DNA from: JAKVCB01 sp963578605
Lineage (GTDB): Bacteria; Planctomycetota; Planctomycetia; Pirellulales; Lacipirellulaceae
DNA length: 64,000 bases
NCBI GenBank assembly: GCA_963578605.1
Contig: CAUZEA010000012.1
Coordinates: forward strand, 16,917-80,916
Direction of reading: 5' to 3'
Part shown: positions 44,945 to 53,458 of the stretch, one piece after another
How the letters are laid out: each line of letters starts with the position of its first letter
Position numbering within the stretch: the first letter of the stretch is position 1
Made by a program: the position numbers and the translations under genes
The notes under the pieces: generated by a model
Database searches by the model: none
Seen by the model: only the letters and a program-made list of their open reading frames with translations
What the model was told of the DNA's origin: nothing

Positions 44945-45459
44945 TAATGTTCCAAGTAGCCGGAGTACCGCTGGGCACCGCCGTTAAGCCCCCAGTTAGT
45001 TTGCTGTGCGGTGATGATGACCGTCAGCGATACCCAGACCTGCGAGAATGACCGTGGCGGGGAGTTCATGGTCGAACTGCTGACGGTGGTGGACACGAGG
45101 TTTGCTATCGCGAGTTCGTGCCGGACGAGCCTGTGCAGATCGGCCCACTCTTGAAGGAGCTGGCCAATCCGGATGGCACCGATGGTCCGCACGGTCGTGC
45201 TGACGGCTGGGTTCGACCAACGCGATTCGCCTGGTGATGAAAAAGCGAATCGTGCCTGAATTGGGGCGTCTTGTGCACGAAGTCTGCAAATGACGCCAAT
45301 CGCTAGACAGTTTCTGCAAGTTGTTCATCCCAGGCTGTCCATAAAGTAAAGAAGTTTCCTATTTTCGATTTGCGCACGGCATTCTACAGGTACAAAAACG
45401 TAGAGAATCTGTGTTGATCTGCGATCGGAAAGGGATTATGACGAACGAGTTGGGAACCT
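44945..45459. other. intergenic, doubtful coding on minus strand
   Basis: About 510 bp. A minus-strand frame from 45192 to 44785 (135 codons, Ser/Thr-rich) runs into the next gene's leader and has no family. I consider it non-coding. Confidence 0.35.
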
Positions 45460-45693
45460 ATGATTTCCCGCCGTCCACATGGATTCGTGGGGGTTTCACG
45501 GATGATTCGATCAGAAGGACCAGACTTCGATCTGCCAGAAGGAGAGGATTCGTTTGAACGGATGGACCGGTCTGAACGAACGATCTACCCTTGTCGGAAC
45601 GGGACGCCGAAGCGGAGCCGTTTTAAAAAGGGAACCAAGCACGTGCGTATGAATGGTAAACATCGGCGTCGCGTGCGCAAGGTCGATTGGTAG
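45460..45693 (+). CDS. small basic hypothetical protein
   Basis: 77 residues from ATG 45460 (an internal ATG at 45502 is possible). The N-terminal half is acidic (SEGPDFDLPEGEDSFERMDR). The C-terminal half is strongly basic (PKRSRFKKGTKHVRMNGKHR, RRVRKVDW), which suggests binding to nucleic acid. No family is recognised. The frame closes just before the EEP gene. Confidence 0.5.
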   Translation: MISRRPHGFVGVSRMIRSEGPDFDLPEGEDSFERMDRSERTIYPCRNGTPKRSRFKKGTKHVRMNGKHRRRVRKVDW

Positions 45694-45957
45694 CGAGGTC
45701 GGCTGGTAACAGGCAAGGTTTGCCACGATTGGACCCTCATGCTGTCACCGATAGCATCGACGGGGGTTTCTTTGCGCTCTTGGTCCCTTTCCCGCTGATC
45801 TGTTGCGCTTTTCTTGCCGACATTGGCCGATAAGAGTGCTAATGGCAGTGCCAATCGGCTTGGCATGCGTGGACCGAATTCTTGGGAGGCTTGTTGGAGT
45901 CATCAGGGCGTCGAACGGATCGCGTCCTTTCACGACGCTACACACAGGGAGGGTGCC

Positions 45958-46962
45958 GTGCAGCGGCTGGTCTCAATCGTGGTGCTGGTTCTGGTTGTCG
46001 GCGCCGGCTGGAAGTTTTTGCAGGATGGGTCTTCCGGAGGCTCGGGGTCCGATACCGGTTCACCGCCGGGTTTATTTGCGCCAGCTTCGAAGGTGGTTGC
46101 CAGTGGTGGTTCACCGCCGGTGGCTTGGACGGGCAGTCCGACCGTTCGGATTGCGTCGTTCAACATTCAGGTTTTTGGTCGCGCGAAAGAGCAAAATGTG
46201 GCTGCCATGCAAACCCTGGCAGCGATCATTCGCAATTTCGATGTGATTGCCGTTCAGGAAATCAGAATCAAGGACGACTTTCTGCTACAGCGATTTTTGA
46301 GTACCTATCTCAATCCTCTCAGTGGGCGGTCGTACGACTATGTCCTGGGTCCAAGACTGGGCCGGTCCAGCAGTAAGGAGCAGTATGCATTTATCTACGA
46401 CACGAACCGCGTCGAAGTCGATCGAAATCACACCTACACGGTTCGTGATCCCGATGACCTGTTGCATCGCGAGCCATTTGTAGCCATGTTTCGTGTACGA
46501 GGCCCTCCGCCAGGTGAAGCTTTCACATTTGTGCTGGTCAACATACATACTGACCCCGATGAGGTAGATACCGAGCTCAACGATTTAGCCAAAGTTTGTC
46601 GTGCCGTGCGTGTTGCTGCTCTTAGTGAAGACGATATCATCTTGCTGGGTGACTTTAACGTCGACGGCCAACACATGGGCGAACTTGGAAGAATTCCTGG
46701 TTTACGCCCCCTGATCAGCGAAGTCTTCACAAACACACGCCAAACGGCCCTCTACGACAACGTATTGATTCACCACCCGTCCACAGCTGAGTTTGTTGGC
46801 CGGGCTGGTGTCTATGACATTTTGCGTTTGCACAATCTCAAGCTGAGTGAGGCCTTGCAGGTCTCTGACCACATGCCAGTCTGGGCCGAGTTCAGTATTT
46901 ACGAGAGTGTGAAACCAGGCCGCGTCGCGTCGAATCCAGAAGTGGCAACTGGCCAAAAATAA
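45958..46962 (+). CDS. exported endonuclease/exonuclease/phosphatase (EEP) family protein
   Basis: 334 residues from a GTG at 45958, chosen because AGGGAGG lies about 5 bases upstream and a membrane leader (LVSIVVLVLVVGAGWKFL) follows at once. After a Gly/Ser/Pro linker, the DNase-I fold shows VRIASFNIQVFGR (Asn), VIAVQEIRIKD (catalytic Glu), LVNIHTDPDE, ILLGDFNVDG (Asp/Asn) and SDHMPVWAEF (His). All metal and catalytic residues are there. It cleaves a phosphodiester or phosphomonoester outside the cytoplasm, nature unknown. A strong terminator follows at 47058. Confidence 0.9.
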   Translation: MQRLVSIVVLVLVVGAGWKFLQDGSSGGSGSDTGSPPGLFAPASKVVASGGSPPVAWTGSPTVRIASFNIQVFGRAKEQNVAAMQTLAAIIRNFDVIAVQEIRIKDDFLLQRFLSTYLNPLSGRSYDYVLGPRLGRSSSKEQYAFIYDTNRVEVDRNHTYTVRDPDDLLHREPFVAMFRVRGPPPGEAFTFVLVNIHTDPDEVDTELNDLAKVCRAVRVAALSEDDIILLGDFNVDGQHMGELGRIPGLRPLISEVFTNTRQTALYDNVLIHHPSTAEFVGRAGVYDILRLHNLKLSEALQVSDHMPVWAEFSIYESVKPGRVASNPEVATGQK

Positions 46963-47306
46963 TCCTCGCGATTCTCTTGCGGTTGTGCTAATCTCTTCAG
47001 CATAACGATTGGCGCTGGTATCCAGCGGAGTTTGCCGAGGCAAACATCCAAAAGAGCCCGTGGTCGGACATGCTTCTGTCCGGCCACGGTTTTTTTTGGA
47101 CCGCTGCATCCAGGGTAGCCGGTTGAAGTCAGCGGCCTGTTACCCGACCCGACAGCTGGCCAGTGTCCCAAGAGACCTGTTGTGCGGTTATTGACTTGTG
47201 CGAGTTGGCCTTCGTCGACTCCCCATCGGCAAGGCGTTTGCTCCCGCAAAAAAAACCACGACCGCTCACACTATCGCACCCAAAAGCACAGGGGGAAATC
47301 AAAATC
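46963..47306. other. intergenic, left boundary of the accessory region
   Basis: Contains the terminator at 47058-47097. Between it and the GTG at 47307 there is no recognised gene. The phage-like region begins here. I found no attachment-site duplication. Confidence 0.4.
47058..47097 (+). terminator. strong intrinsic terminator
   Basis: A 13-bp stem (CCGTGGTCGGACA with TGTCCGGCCACGG, one T-G pair), six-base loop TGCTTC and a run of eight T. It lies 96 bp after the EEP gene stop and marks the end of that transcript. Confidence 0.9.
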
Positions 47307-47891
47307 GTGAATCATTCCAGCCAAGGTCAACGCTGGCTCAATCTGCAAGACGCCCATCCCTATCTGCAGAATGGCGATCTGTTGTTGTTTCGCCGACGCG
47401 GATTGATTGCATCTTGCGGCCGGGGTGTTCACGCGCACGCGGCAAAGGTTGGTTAGTGGGGGGATGACCCGTATTGCCTGGAAGTACGGGAGTGGCATGG
47501 AGGTCGAGCGGTCACGCTGGCAAGCCAGGTGCGCCGCTACCCCGCTTGCATTGATGTGTACCAGGCGAACCCGAACGAGTGGTGGCCGGAGTACGATCGA
47601 ACGCGGGCACACGTTTGGATGCGGCGTCTGGCCGGCTGCGACTATGGATATGCAGGTGTTCTGGCCGCTGCCATGTTCCACTTGCCGTTGGTCCGGTTGA
47701 CCATGCGAGTGCAGACCGAAGATCACGCGATCGATCGCCGGCCACCCTTTTGTAGTCAAGCGTGCGCGATGGCGGATCGGCTAGCTGGCCAGGTCGACCC
47801 GGTGCCCCACCTGACCGACCGGCTTACCGAACCGGCTGACCTCTCCAGAAGCCCTTTCTGCAAGTACCAGTTTACACTGCACCATGAATAG
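47307..47891 (+). pseudogene. papain-like (NlpC/P60 or YiiX type) hydrolase interrupted by in-frame TAG
   Basis: From GTG 47307 (AGGGGG upstream) the frame reads LQNGDLLLFRRRGLIASCGR and GVHAHAAKVG, then TAG at 47454-47456. It then continues in the same frame with WGDDPYCLEVREWHGGRAVT through to RRPPFCSQACAMADRLAG and a stop at 47891. The whole makes one YiiX/NlpC-like domain (GDLLL entry strand, HAA with catalytic-type His, late FCSQ Cys; such folds are often circularly permuted). Everything but one codon is intact, so it is either a fresh nonsense mutation or suppressed. In phages such enzymes cut peptidoglycan or process proteins. Confidence 0.7.
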
Positions 47892-47970
47892 ACCCGTTGC
47901 ACACGACTCACAATGCACGATGACGATTTGGCAAATGTGAATACGCCAAGTCGTTGCAAACACGCTGCGG

Positions 47971-49480
47971 TTGCAACGGTGGTCTGTTGCCAAACGCATT
48001 CTCCTGACGGTGGTTTGCGCGTGGCAAACTCCGGCGTCCATGGCTCAATGTGCCGGGGGTGCCTGCCCGATCTCCTGCCAGCCACTAGGTCACGGCCGTG
48101 GCGTCCCGCCAGTTGCTGCGCCATCACGCGGCGACAACGCGAACACGCCAGTTGGCAAGAACCATGGCTCGGCTTGTCGCGTGGTGAATACGACAGGCTC
48201 CACCACCAACGTTGGCAGTGGGACCCTGGTCGCAACTGCGACGGGCGATCTGGTGCTTATCCTGTGCCCACCTGTTTCGTCGGGGGCCTGGGACCATCAC
48301 CATCCACTGGCCAGGTGCGCCTTCGACCAGGGGACGGATCGTCGCGATCGACCACGCGAATGATCTCGCCGCCCTTGCAATCCCCCCGTCAACCGCGGTT
48401 GCGGTGCGGTCGTTTGCAGACCACCCCGGTCGGGAGCTTCTGGTTTGCGGTTACGGTTCAACAGGGCAGTACCGTTGCCTGCGAGGACGGCTGGCTGGCT
48501 ATGCAACGCCGGTGGAAACTCTGTACCCGAGCACGAAAATCAAAGGAGCAGTCCGGCCGGGCGACAGCGGTGGTGGGGTTTTCAACTTGCGGGGTGAATT
48601 GATCGGAGTTGTTTGGGGTGTTCGTGACGGGATGACCTACGCGACGTGGGGTCGGCCTTTGCATGAATTCCTGGCGCGTGTATCGACACCGGCAACCCAC
48701 GACCTGGTGGCGGTCCGTCCGGTGGTTCCTTGCCAACCTGTCGTGGGTGCTCCGCAGGTGGGGTCCCGAGGTCGGGAGGAGCCGGCAAGATGGTTGGGCC
48801 ACCTGGAAAACCGGGTGGCAAAACTTGAGCAGCAAGCAAGTACCAATCGTTGCGAGCACCGCGGACCAGGAGGCCCTGGTGGGAAGGCCCGGTCAGCGGA
48901 GTCCGGCCAAGGGAAAAAAGTGGTTCCGTTAGAGTCTTGCCCACGAAGCCAACGGGTTGCGTTGGGCTGCCGTTTCGACGAACTGGTCCAAGCCGCTGAA
49001 GACCGGGCCAAACAGGCTACGCTGGCGGTTGTGCGGGAAAAAATTCAGGGTTCTGCCGGTTTGCTTGCCCGTCTGACAACGCGCGACGTGCTTGGTCTGG
49101 TCATTGCCGTTGGTGGCCCGACGACATTGGCCGTTTTGGTGGCGGGATGGATTGGCTTTCGGGCGACCCGTGGTGCAAAGTTCCGTGGTGGTGAAGTCGG
49201 CGGAGTTGCACCTTCGAAGGGTCGAAGCCAGCAGCCAAACGCCGCCCTCAGCAACGAACACCGCGGGCGAGGCAGGGGCCGACCACGCCCGATCGTCGTT
49301 GAGACTCCACCCCTGCCACAACGCCGCGTCCGCGAAACACGGTATGTCCCGTACGAGAAGGATGACTTTGCCCGTGCCTATCAATGGGCTGCGGAGCAGT
49401 TGAGCTGCAAGTATCCTGGCGCGGTTGAAATGTTGGTTGCACTCGACTCGTTGATCGATCAACAACTCAAAGCGCAGTAA
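47971..49480 (+). pseudogene. trypsin-like serine protease with frameshift
   Basis: The first frame (from TTG 47971) has a signal-like start (RILLTVVCAWQTPASMAQC) and GSACRVVNTTGSTTNVGSGT. Near 48258-48275 the sequence passes to the next frame, giving SCAHLFRRGPG (catalytic His), HANDLAALAI (Asp) and VRPGDSGGGVFN (Ser), all three in order. After the protease domain (to about 48680) there is a coiled-coil segment (LGHLENRVAKLEQQ), a membrane helix (DVLGLVIAVGGPTTLAVLVA) and a basic/acidic tail. One net base change near 48265 would restore a full protein. The neighbours suggest a phage origin. Confidence 0.75.
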
Positions 49481-49546
49481 CGACACGCCAGGATGAAATT
49501 GATTCCCGAAAAATGCAACAGGTTTTCAACCCCCAAGGAGAGCACA

Positions 49547-50392
49547 ATGCCTATCACCCATTCCGATGCAGTCTTGTGGTACAAAGTTGGCGTGTTTGGC
49601 GAAATCGGTTACGCCATCCCCAACTGGTCGAACGATGTAGGCAGCTTAAATCCGCAAATCCTCGACTGGGTCGATTTGGTTGGACGAAACCTGTTTCACA
49701 TCATGCATCATGAAGACGCCGACCTCCGCATTCCACCGTCACTCAATACGACCAGGCGGATTCACAAACTCTACCTGCGGGCCGCCAACATCCTTGCTGG
49801 CCGGGCGGTACCTCCCGGGCACGACAACATGGAGATTCGACATGCCCGGCCAACCGGAGAAGTGTTTCGTGTCTACCCGGTTCCTTTTTTCAAGGTGCGG
49901 AATCCGTTCCTGAAGCGTTGGGTCGGTTTGATCCTGGTCTCACTCTCGGAGGCAATGCAACACACCGAGAACCGCCGCGAAATGGAAATCTCCACAAATT
50001 TTGCGGGTACGGTTGGCCAGTACATTCGACGAGTGTACGTCAACATGGCGATCGAACTGTTTGGCAAGACTCGCGAAAAATCAATGACCGATGGCTTTGT
50101 GCTCTCGGAACGCGATTTTACCTCCTATAACCCAGCCGAATTCTGCACTTCCACAGAAATGATCGACACGGTTCCACGTCTCGATCGAGTTTTCGACGAA
50201 GACCGCCTGGAACATTTCTCCGAGGGGATTGCAGTTACCGAGCTTCCCGCGGAGCTGGGACCCTGGCCGACGAATCTGAACAGTTTTACCACCCATCATC
50301 AGGCAGGCGTGGGCGGTGCGGCAGCCAGCCGGGAGGTGTTATCTGGTGTTTCCACAACAGGTCCCACCATGCCCGCAGCACCCTCTCCGTAA
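49547..50392 (+). CDS. unknown protein of the accessory region
   Basis: 281 residues from ATG 49547 with AAGGAGAG just upstream. No signal peptide or membrane helix. Mixed, largely helical. Notable stretches are WVDLVGRNLFHIMHHEDADL, RRIHKLYLRAANILAGRAVP and TVGQYIRRVYVNMAIELFGK. The C-terminal 50 residues are Thr/Pro/Ala-rich. No family is recognised. Its location inside the phage-like run suggests a structural or accessory phage protein. Confidence 0.75.
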   Translation: MPITHSDAVLWYKVGVFGEIGYAIPNWSNDVGSLNPQILDWVDLVGRNLFHIMHHEDADLRIPPSLNTTRRIHKLYLRAANILAGRAVPPGHDNMEIRHARPTGEVFRVYPVPFFKVRNPFLKRWVGLILVSLSEAMQHTENRREMEISTNFAGTVGQYIRRVYVNMAIELFGKTREKSMTDGFVLSERDFTSYNPAEFCTSTEMIDTVPRLDRVFDEDRLEHFSEGIAVTELPAELGPWPTNLNSFTTHHQAGVGGAAASREVLSGVSTTGPTMPAAPSP

Positions 50393-50528
50393 GCAGGCGC
50401 ACCTTTTTGGGGACGTTTGAGGAGTTTTTCAGTCGCCAGTTGGATGGTCGCGTTGGTTGGCTTGAATTTGCGCGGGCGGATTGGCGTTTGCTTGACAAGA
50501 ACCACACGTAGGCGACCGAAAGAGATTC

Positions 50529-50882
50529 ATGATCACTGCACAGGTTTTCACGTTTTTTTGTTTTGCCGCAGATATCGTCTCGGCGAGCAGTGTCCCTTCA
50601 GCCGGCGCAATGAGTGTCGGCAGCGCGCTCGGTACAGGAAGTGCCCTGGTCTGGCTACTTGCCAGGACACTTCCCGACCGCGAGCGAACTTTGCGCGAGA
50701 CTGCCCGTGCCCACCGGGAAGGCCTGCGTGACCTGGCTACGGCAATTGACGGACTCAAGGACGGGATGGTGGCCCAGATGAGCGCCGGGAACGGAGAACT
50801 CCTGAACCTGGTCGCGGTCCTGGCAAACCTCGATCCCAAGAAAGTCGCGAGGTGGGAACAACGCCAGTCCAACAAGGAGTGA
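50529..50882 (+). CDS. small membrane protein, possibly holin-like
   Basis: 117 residues. Two hydrophobic stretches (QVFTFFCFAADIVSA and AGAMSVGSALGTGSALVWLL) are followed by a long charged helix (ERTLRETARAHREGLRDLAT) and a basic end. The size and two-helix plan suit a holin or a membrane anchor, but nothing specific proves it. It lies between the unknown protein and the ParB-fold gene. Confidence 0.55.
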   Translation: MITAQVFTFFCFAADIVSASSVPSAGAMSVGSALGTGSALVWLLARTLPDRERTLRETARAHREGLRDLATAIDGLKDGMVAQMSAGNGELLNLVAVLANLDPKKVARWEQRQSNKE

Positions 50883-51012
50883 TGACACCTGGCCGCATGT
50901 TGCTGACGGGTGTGCCGTTGCATGGTCAAGCTGGCCAGTCTTTGTCGTGTGAGAACGTGTGAGAATTAGCCGTTCATGACTACTCTGACAACAAGCTTGT
51001 GAGGTTTAAACC

Positions 51013-51582
51013 GTGAAGCAACCCAAGGGCAGTTCAATTCGGGATCGTATCCGAGAGTTTCGCAGGGTTCGTGCTGGTGATCTTCAACATCACCCCCGCA
51101 ATTGGCGTATTCACTCGGCCGACCAACGTCGGGTGTTTCGTGGTTTGTTAGCCGAGGTTGGCTACGCGGATGCCTTGCTCGTCCGCGAACTTGCCAACGG
51201 CACGCTGCAAATCATTGACGGGCACATGCGTGCCGAAACGACTCCCAACGCACTTGTTCCGGTGTTGGTCCTGGATGTCGACGAGTCCGAGGCAGAAAAA
51301 ATCCTGCTCACGCATGATCCGCTGGCCGGCATGGCAACGACCGCGGGTGACCAGTTGGAGTCCCTCTTGCGTACGGTCACGACCGAGAACGGAGCCGTGC
51401 AATCCCTGTTCGATTCGCTAACGGCGGAACCCTTGGGCGAGGAACTCGCAGCAGATCGGGTGGAGGTGGGAATTCCCGAGAGTTATCAGGTCGTCGTTGA
51501 ATGCGCCAACGAAGCGGAGCAACAGGTCGTTTACGAGCGACTACGGAAGGGGGGATATGCATGCCGACTGTTGACGTTGTAG
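51013..51582 (+). CDS. ParB/sulfiredoxin-fold protein of phage type
   Basis: 189 residues from GTG 51013 (GAGG upstream). ParB N-terminal fold: VRAGDLQHHPRNWRIHSADQ, LLVRELANGTLQIIDGHMRA (the DGHxRAE box, about residues 59-78), VPVLVLDVDESEAEKILLTH. No HTH of the true partition ParB follows. Instead there is a linker and a terminal unit (YQVVVECANEAEQQVVYERL). ParB-fold proteins bind or hydrolyse CTP/nucleotides, and phage versions often travel with DNA methylases or other DNA-modifying enzymes. Its stop overlaps the next gene's start by 22 bp, so the two are translationally linked. Confidence 0.85.
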   Translation: MKQPKGSSIRDRIREFRRVRAGDLQHHPRNWRIHSADQRRVFRGLLAEVGYADALLVRELANGTLQIIDGHMRAETTPNALVPVLVLDVDESEAEKILLTHDPLAGMATTAGDQLESLLRTVTTENGAVQSLFDSLTAEPLGEELAADRVEVGIPESYQVVVECANEAEQQVVYERLRKGGYACRLLTL

Positions 51583-52754
51583 TCGAGTGCCCGATTCATG
51601 ATTCGTTTCGGGTTCAACAAGTGGCGGGTATGTTTGATGTACCGCTCACCGAAAAATCGCGTGAAAGATTTCAGGTGGAATTACCGACACGCGAAGACGA
51701 GTGGCAGATCGGGTTGATTGTAGGCCCTTCGGGAAGCGGAAAAAGCACGATTGCCCGACATGTGTTTAAGGATGGATTGTATTGCGGCAGCGACTGGCCG
51801 CACGATCGCGCAGTGGTAGACGCTTTCGGGGTCCACTCTGTCCGTCAGATCATCGACCTCTTCACGGCAGTTGGGTTTGACTCCCCTCCTTCGTGGATCA
51901 AGCCTTACCACGTGTTATCGAACGGGGAACGGTTCCGCTGCGATTTGGCACGTGCCCTTTCGGTTGTGTTCGAGCCGGAAGAGAGGACGACCAAGGTCAC
52001 ACTGCGGGGGTCGACGACAAGGCGGGAGCATACCAAGGGCGGTCGGGATGAGCGGGTTGTACGACGTGTTGTTGCGAATGGGGGCCGCTCTCGATTGGTT
52101 GTATTTGACGAGTTCACCAGCGTTGTTGACCGCAATGTGGCACAGGTTGGTTCGGCAGCACTTGCGAGGGCAATTCGGCGTGGTAATATTCCCTGCCGGT
52201 TCGTTGCCATAACATGTCACTACGACGTCGCAGCGTGGCTCGCACCAGATTGGATCCTCGACATGGCCACGACGCGGCTAGAGCGGAGGTGTCTTCGGCG
52301 ACCACCGCTCATTCTGCAAATCTACCGCTGTCGAGTGGAGGCTTGGCAGTTGTTTAAGCGTCATCACTATTTGAGTGGTTCGCTGGCCCCGTCTGCCCGC
52401 TGTTACCTCACCACGTGGGATGACGTGCCGGTAAGTTTTCCTGCGACCTTGCCGGTGATGGGGCGCAAAAACCATCGCCGTTTCTCGCGCATCGTAACCT
52501 TGTCAGATTATCAGGGGATTGGCATTGGCATGCGGTCTGTTGAGGCTGTAGCGGCCCTCCATCGCAGGGAGGGCTTGCGGATCAATGTCACCAGTAGCCA
52601 CCCCAGATTAATTCGTCATGGTCAGAACTCCCGCAACTGGAAAGCGATCAGCGTAAAACGGTTAGGATCGAGCCGAAGTAAATCAGGAAAATTTGCTGGC
52701 TACCGCAGTTCGGCTGGCAGATCGGTGGTCTCGTTCGAGTACATCGGAGCATGA
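51561..52754 (+). CDS. ABC-type ATPase fused to a GNAT/Mom-like acyltransferase domain
   Basis: 397 residues from ATG 51561 (AAGGGGGG upstream). Residues 50-235 form an ABC ATPase without membrane partner: Walker A GPSGSGKST (55-63), signature LSNGER (118-123), Walker B RLVVFDEFTSVVD (177-189), switch His CHYD (219). From about 250 an acyltransferase-like domain follows: WQLFKRHHYLSG, ARCYLTTWDDVPVSFPA, RFSRIVTLSDYQGIGIGMRS, TSSHPRLIRH, and NW near residue 358. This order (HYxSG, SR, SxxD/H..., NW) resembles phage Mu Mom, which makes a modified adenine in DNA. The fusion suggests an ATP-driven DNA-modification protein. Activity is inferred. Confidence 0.7.
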   Translation: MPTVDVVVECPIHDSFRVQQVAGMFDVPLTEKSRERFQVELPTREDEWQIGLIVGPSGSGKSTIARHVFKDGLYCGSDWPHDRAVVDAFGVHSVRQIIDLFTAVGFDSPPSWIKPYHVLSNGERFRCDLARALSVVFEPEERTTKVTLRGSTTRREHTKGGRDERVVRRVVANGGRSRLVVFDEFTSVVDRNVAQVGSAALARAIRRGNIPCRFVAITCHYDVAAWLAPDWILDMATTRLERRCLRRPPLILQIYRCRVEAWQLFKRHHYLSGSLAPSARCYLTTWDDVPVSFPATLPVMGRKNHRRFSRIVTLSDYQGIGIGMRSVEAVAALHRREGLRINVTSSHPRLIRHGQNSRNWKAISVKRLGSSRSKSGKFAGYRSSAGRSVVSFEYIGA

Positions 52755-53401
52755 ACGCAATAACTCACAGAACCCGCAGGAATCAGAGGTCTCATCCGAT
52801 GTCCGATAGCCACGAAAAATTGAACCCTTTGACGGTGGAAGAACAAGCACGAACCCTGGCCGTTTTGCGACTCGGTGGAGATCGCGAAACGGCTGCCCAT
52901 GCTATCGGACACGATCTGTCCACCTTGCGAGGTGCCCTGGTGGAGAGTCCGGAATTTGCCCGGGAAGTCCGCCGCGCCGAAGCCGCTGCAGAACTGACCC
53001 ATATGCAGAATGTCTATCATGCGGCCAAGCAGAACTCCCAGTGGCGGCCATCCCCGTGGTGGCTGGAAAGGCATGATCCTGACCGATTTTCTAACCGCAA
53101 ACCACGCCTGGCAACCCGCAAGCAGTTGGAGCTCCTGTCGGCCCGGCTCGCCAAACTGGTCGCTGAGCATATCACCGACCCGTCGGCACGAGAGCGCATC
53201 CAGCAGGAAATGTTGCAACAAGCCGAAGTGATCAGCGTTGATGAAACGAACCAGTCGGAACGAATCGGTCTTCTGAGAATACCCGCCGGAAGGGTTGAAT
53301 CGACCGATGGTGGAGTCGATTGTCCGGCCAGACCGCCCGGATCGCCCAACGTGCCTCCCCCATTTTTTTGTTGCCACCTGCAAGGAGACGGTCTAATATA
53401 A
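52751..53401 (+). CDS. HTH protein resembling a phage terminase small subunit
   Basis: 216 residues from the ATG at 52751, which shares ATGA with the previous stop, a sign of coupled translation. ATG 52799 is an alternative. Residues about 28-65 look like an HTH (EEQARTLAVLRLGGDRETAA, AIGHDLSTLRGALV). The following ESPEFAREVRRAEAAAELT and SQWRPSPWWLERHDPDRFSN match the helix and WRxxxWxLExxxPxRF signature seen in phage small terminase-type DNA-binding proteins. The last 40 residues are disordered. No large terminase follows. Normal chromosome-like genes start right after. Confidence 0.6.
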   Translation: MNAITHRTRRNQRSHPMSDSHEKLNPLTVEEQARTLAVLRLGGDRETAAHAIGHDLSTLRGALVESPEFAREVRRAEAAAELTHMQNVYHAAKQNSQWRPSPWWLERHDPDRFSNRKPRLATRKQLELLSARLAKLVAEHITDPSARERIQQEMLQQAEVISVDETNQSERIGLLRIPAGRVESTDGGVDCPARPPGSPNVPPPFFCCHLQGDGLI

Positions 53402-53447
53402 GACTATCGGTGCAGAAGGTCAGCAAGGGCCTTTAGCGGGTCTTATA
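53397..53447. repeat. 8-bp inverted repeat around the right end of the accessory region
   Basis: TATAAGAC (53397-53404) and GTCTTATA (53440-53447), 35 bp apart, between the terminase-like stop and the next gene's ribosome binding site. It could be a leader hairpin of the PEP-CTERM gene or a boundary mark of the island. Confidence 0.4.
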
Positions 53448-53458
53448 GGAGATGAGCG

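Noticed and set aside
44785..45192. 135-codon minus-strand frame left of the small basic protein
   Set aside because: Overlaps the signal-peptide start of the TPR/HEAT gene and has no family; composition is not protein-like.
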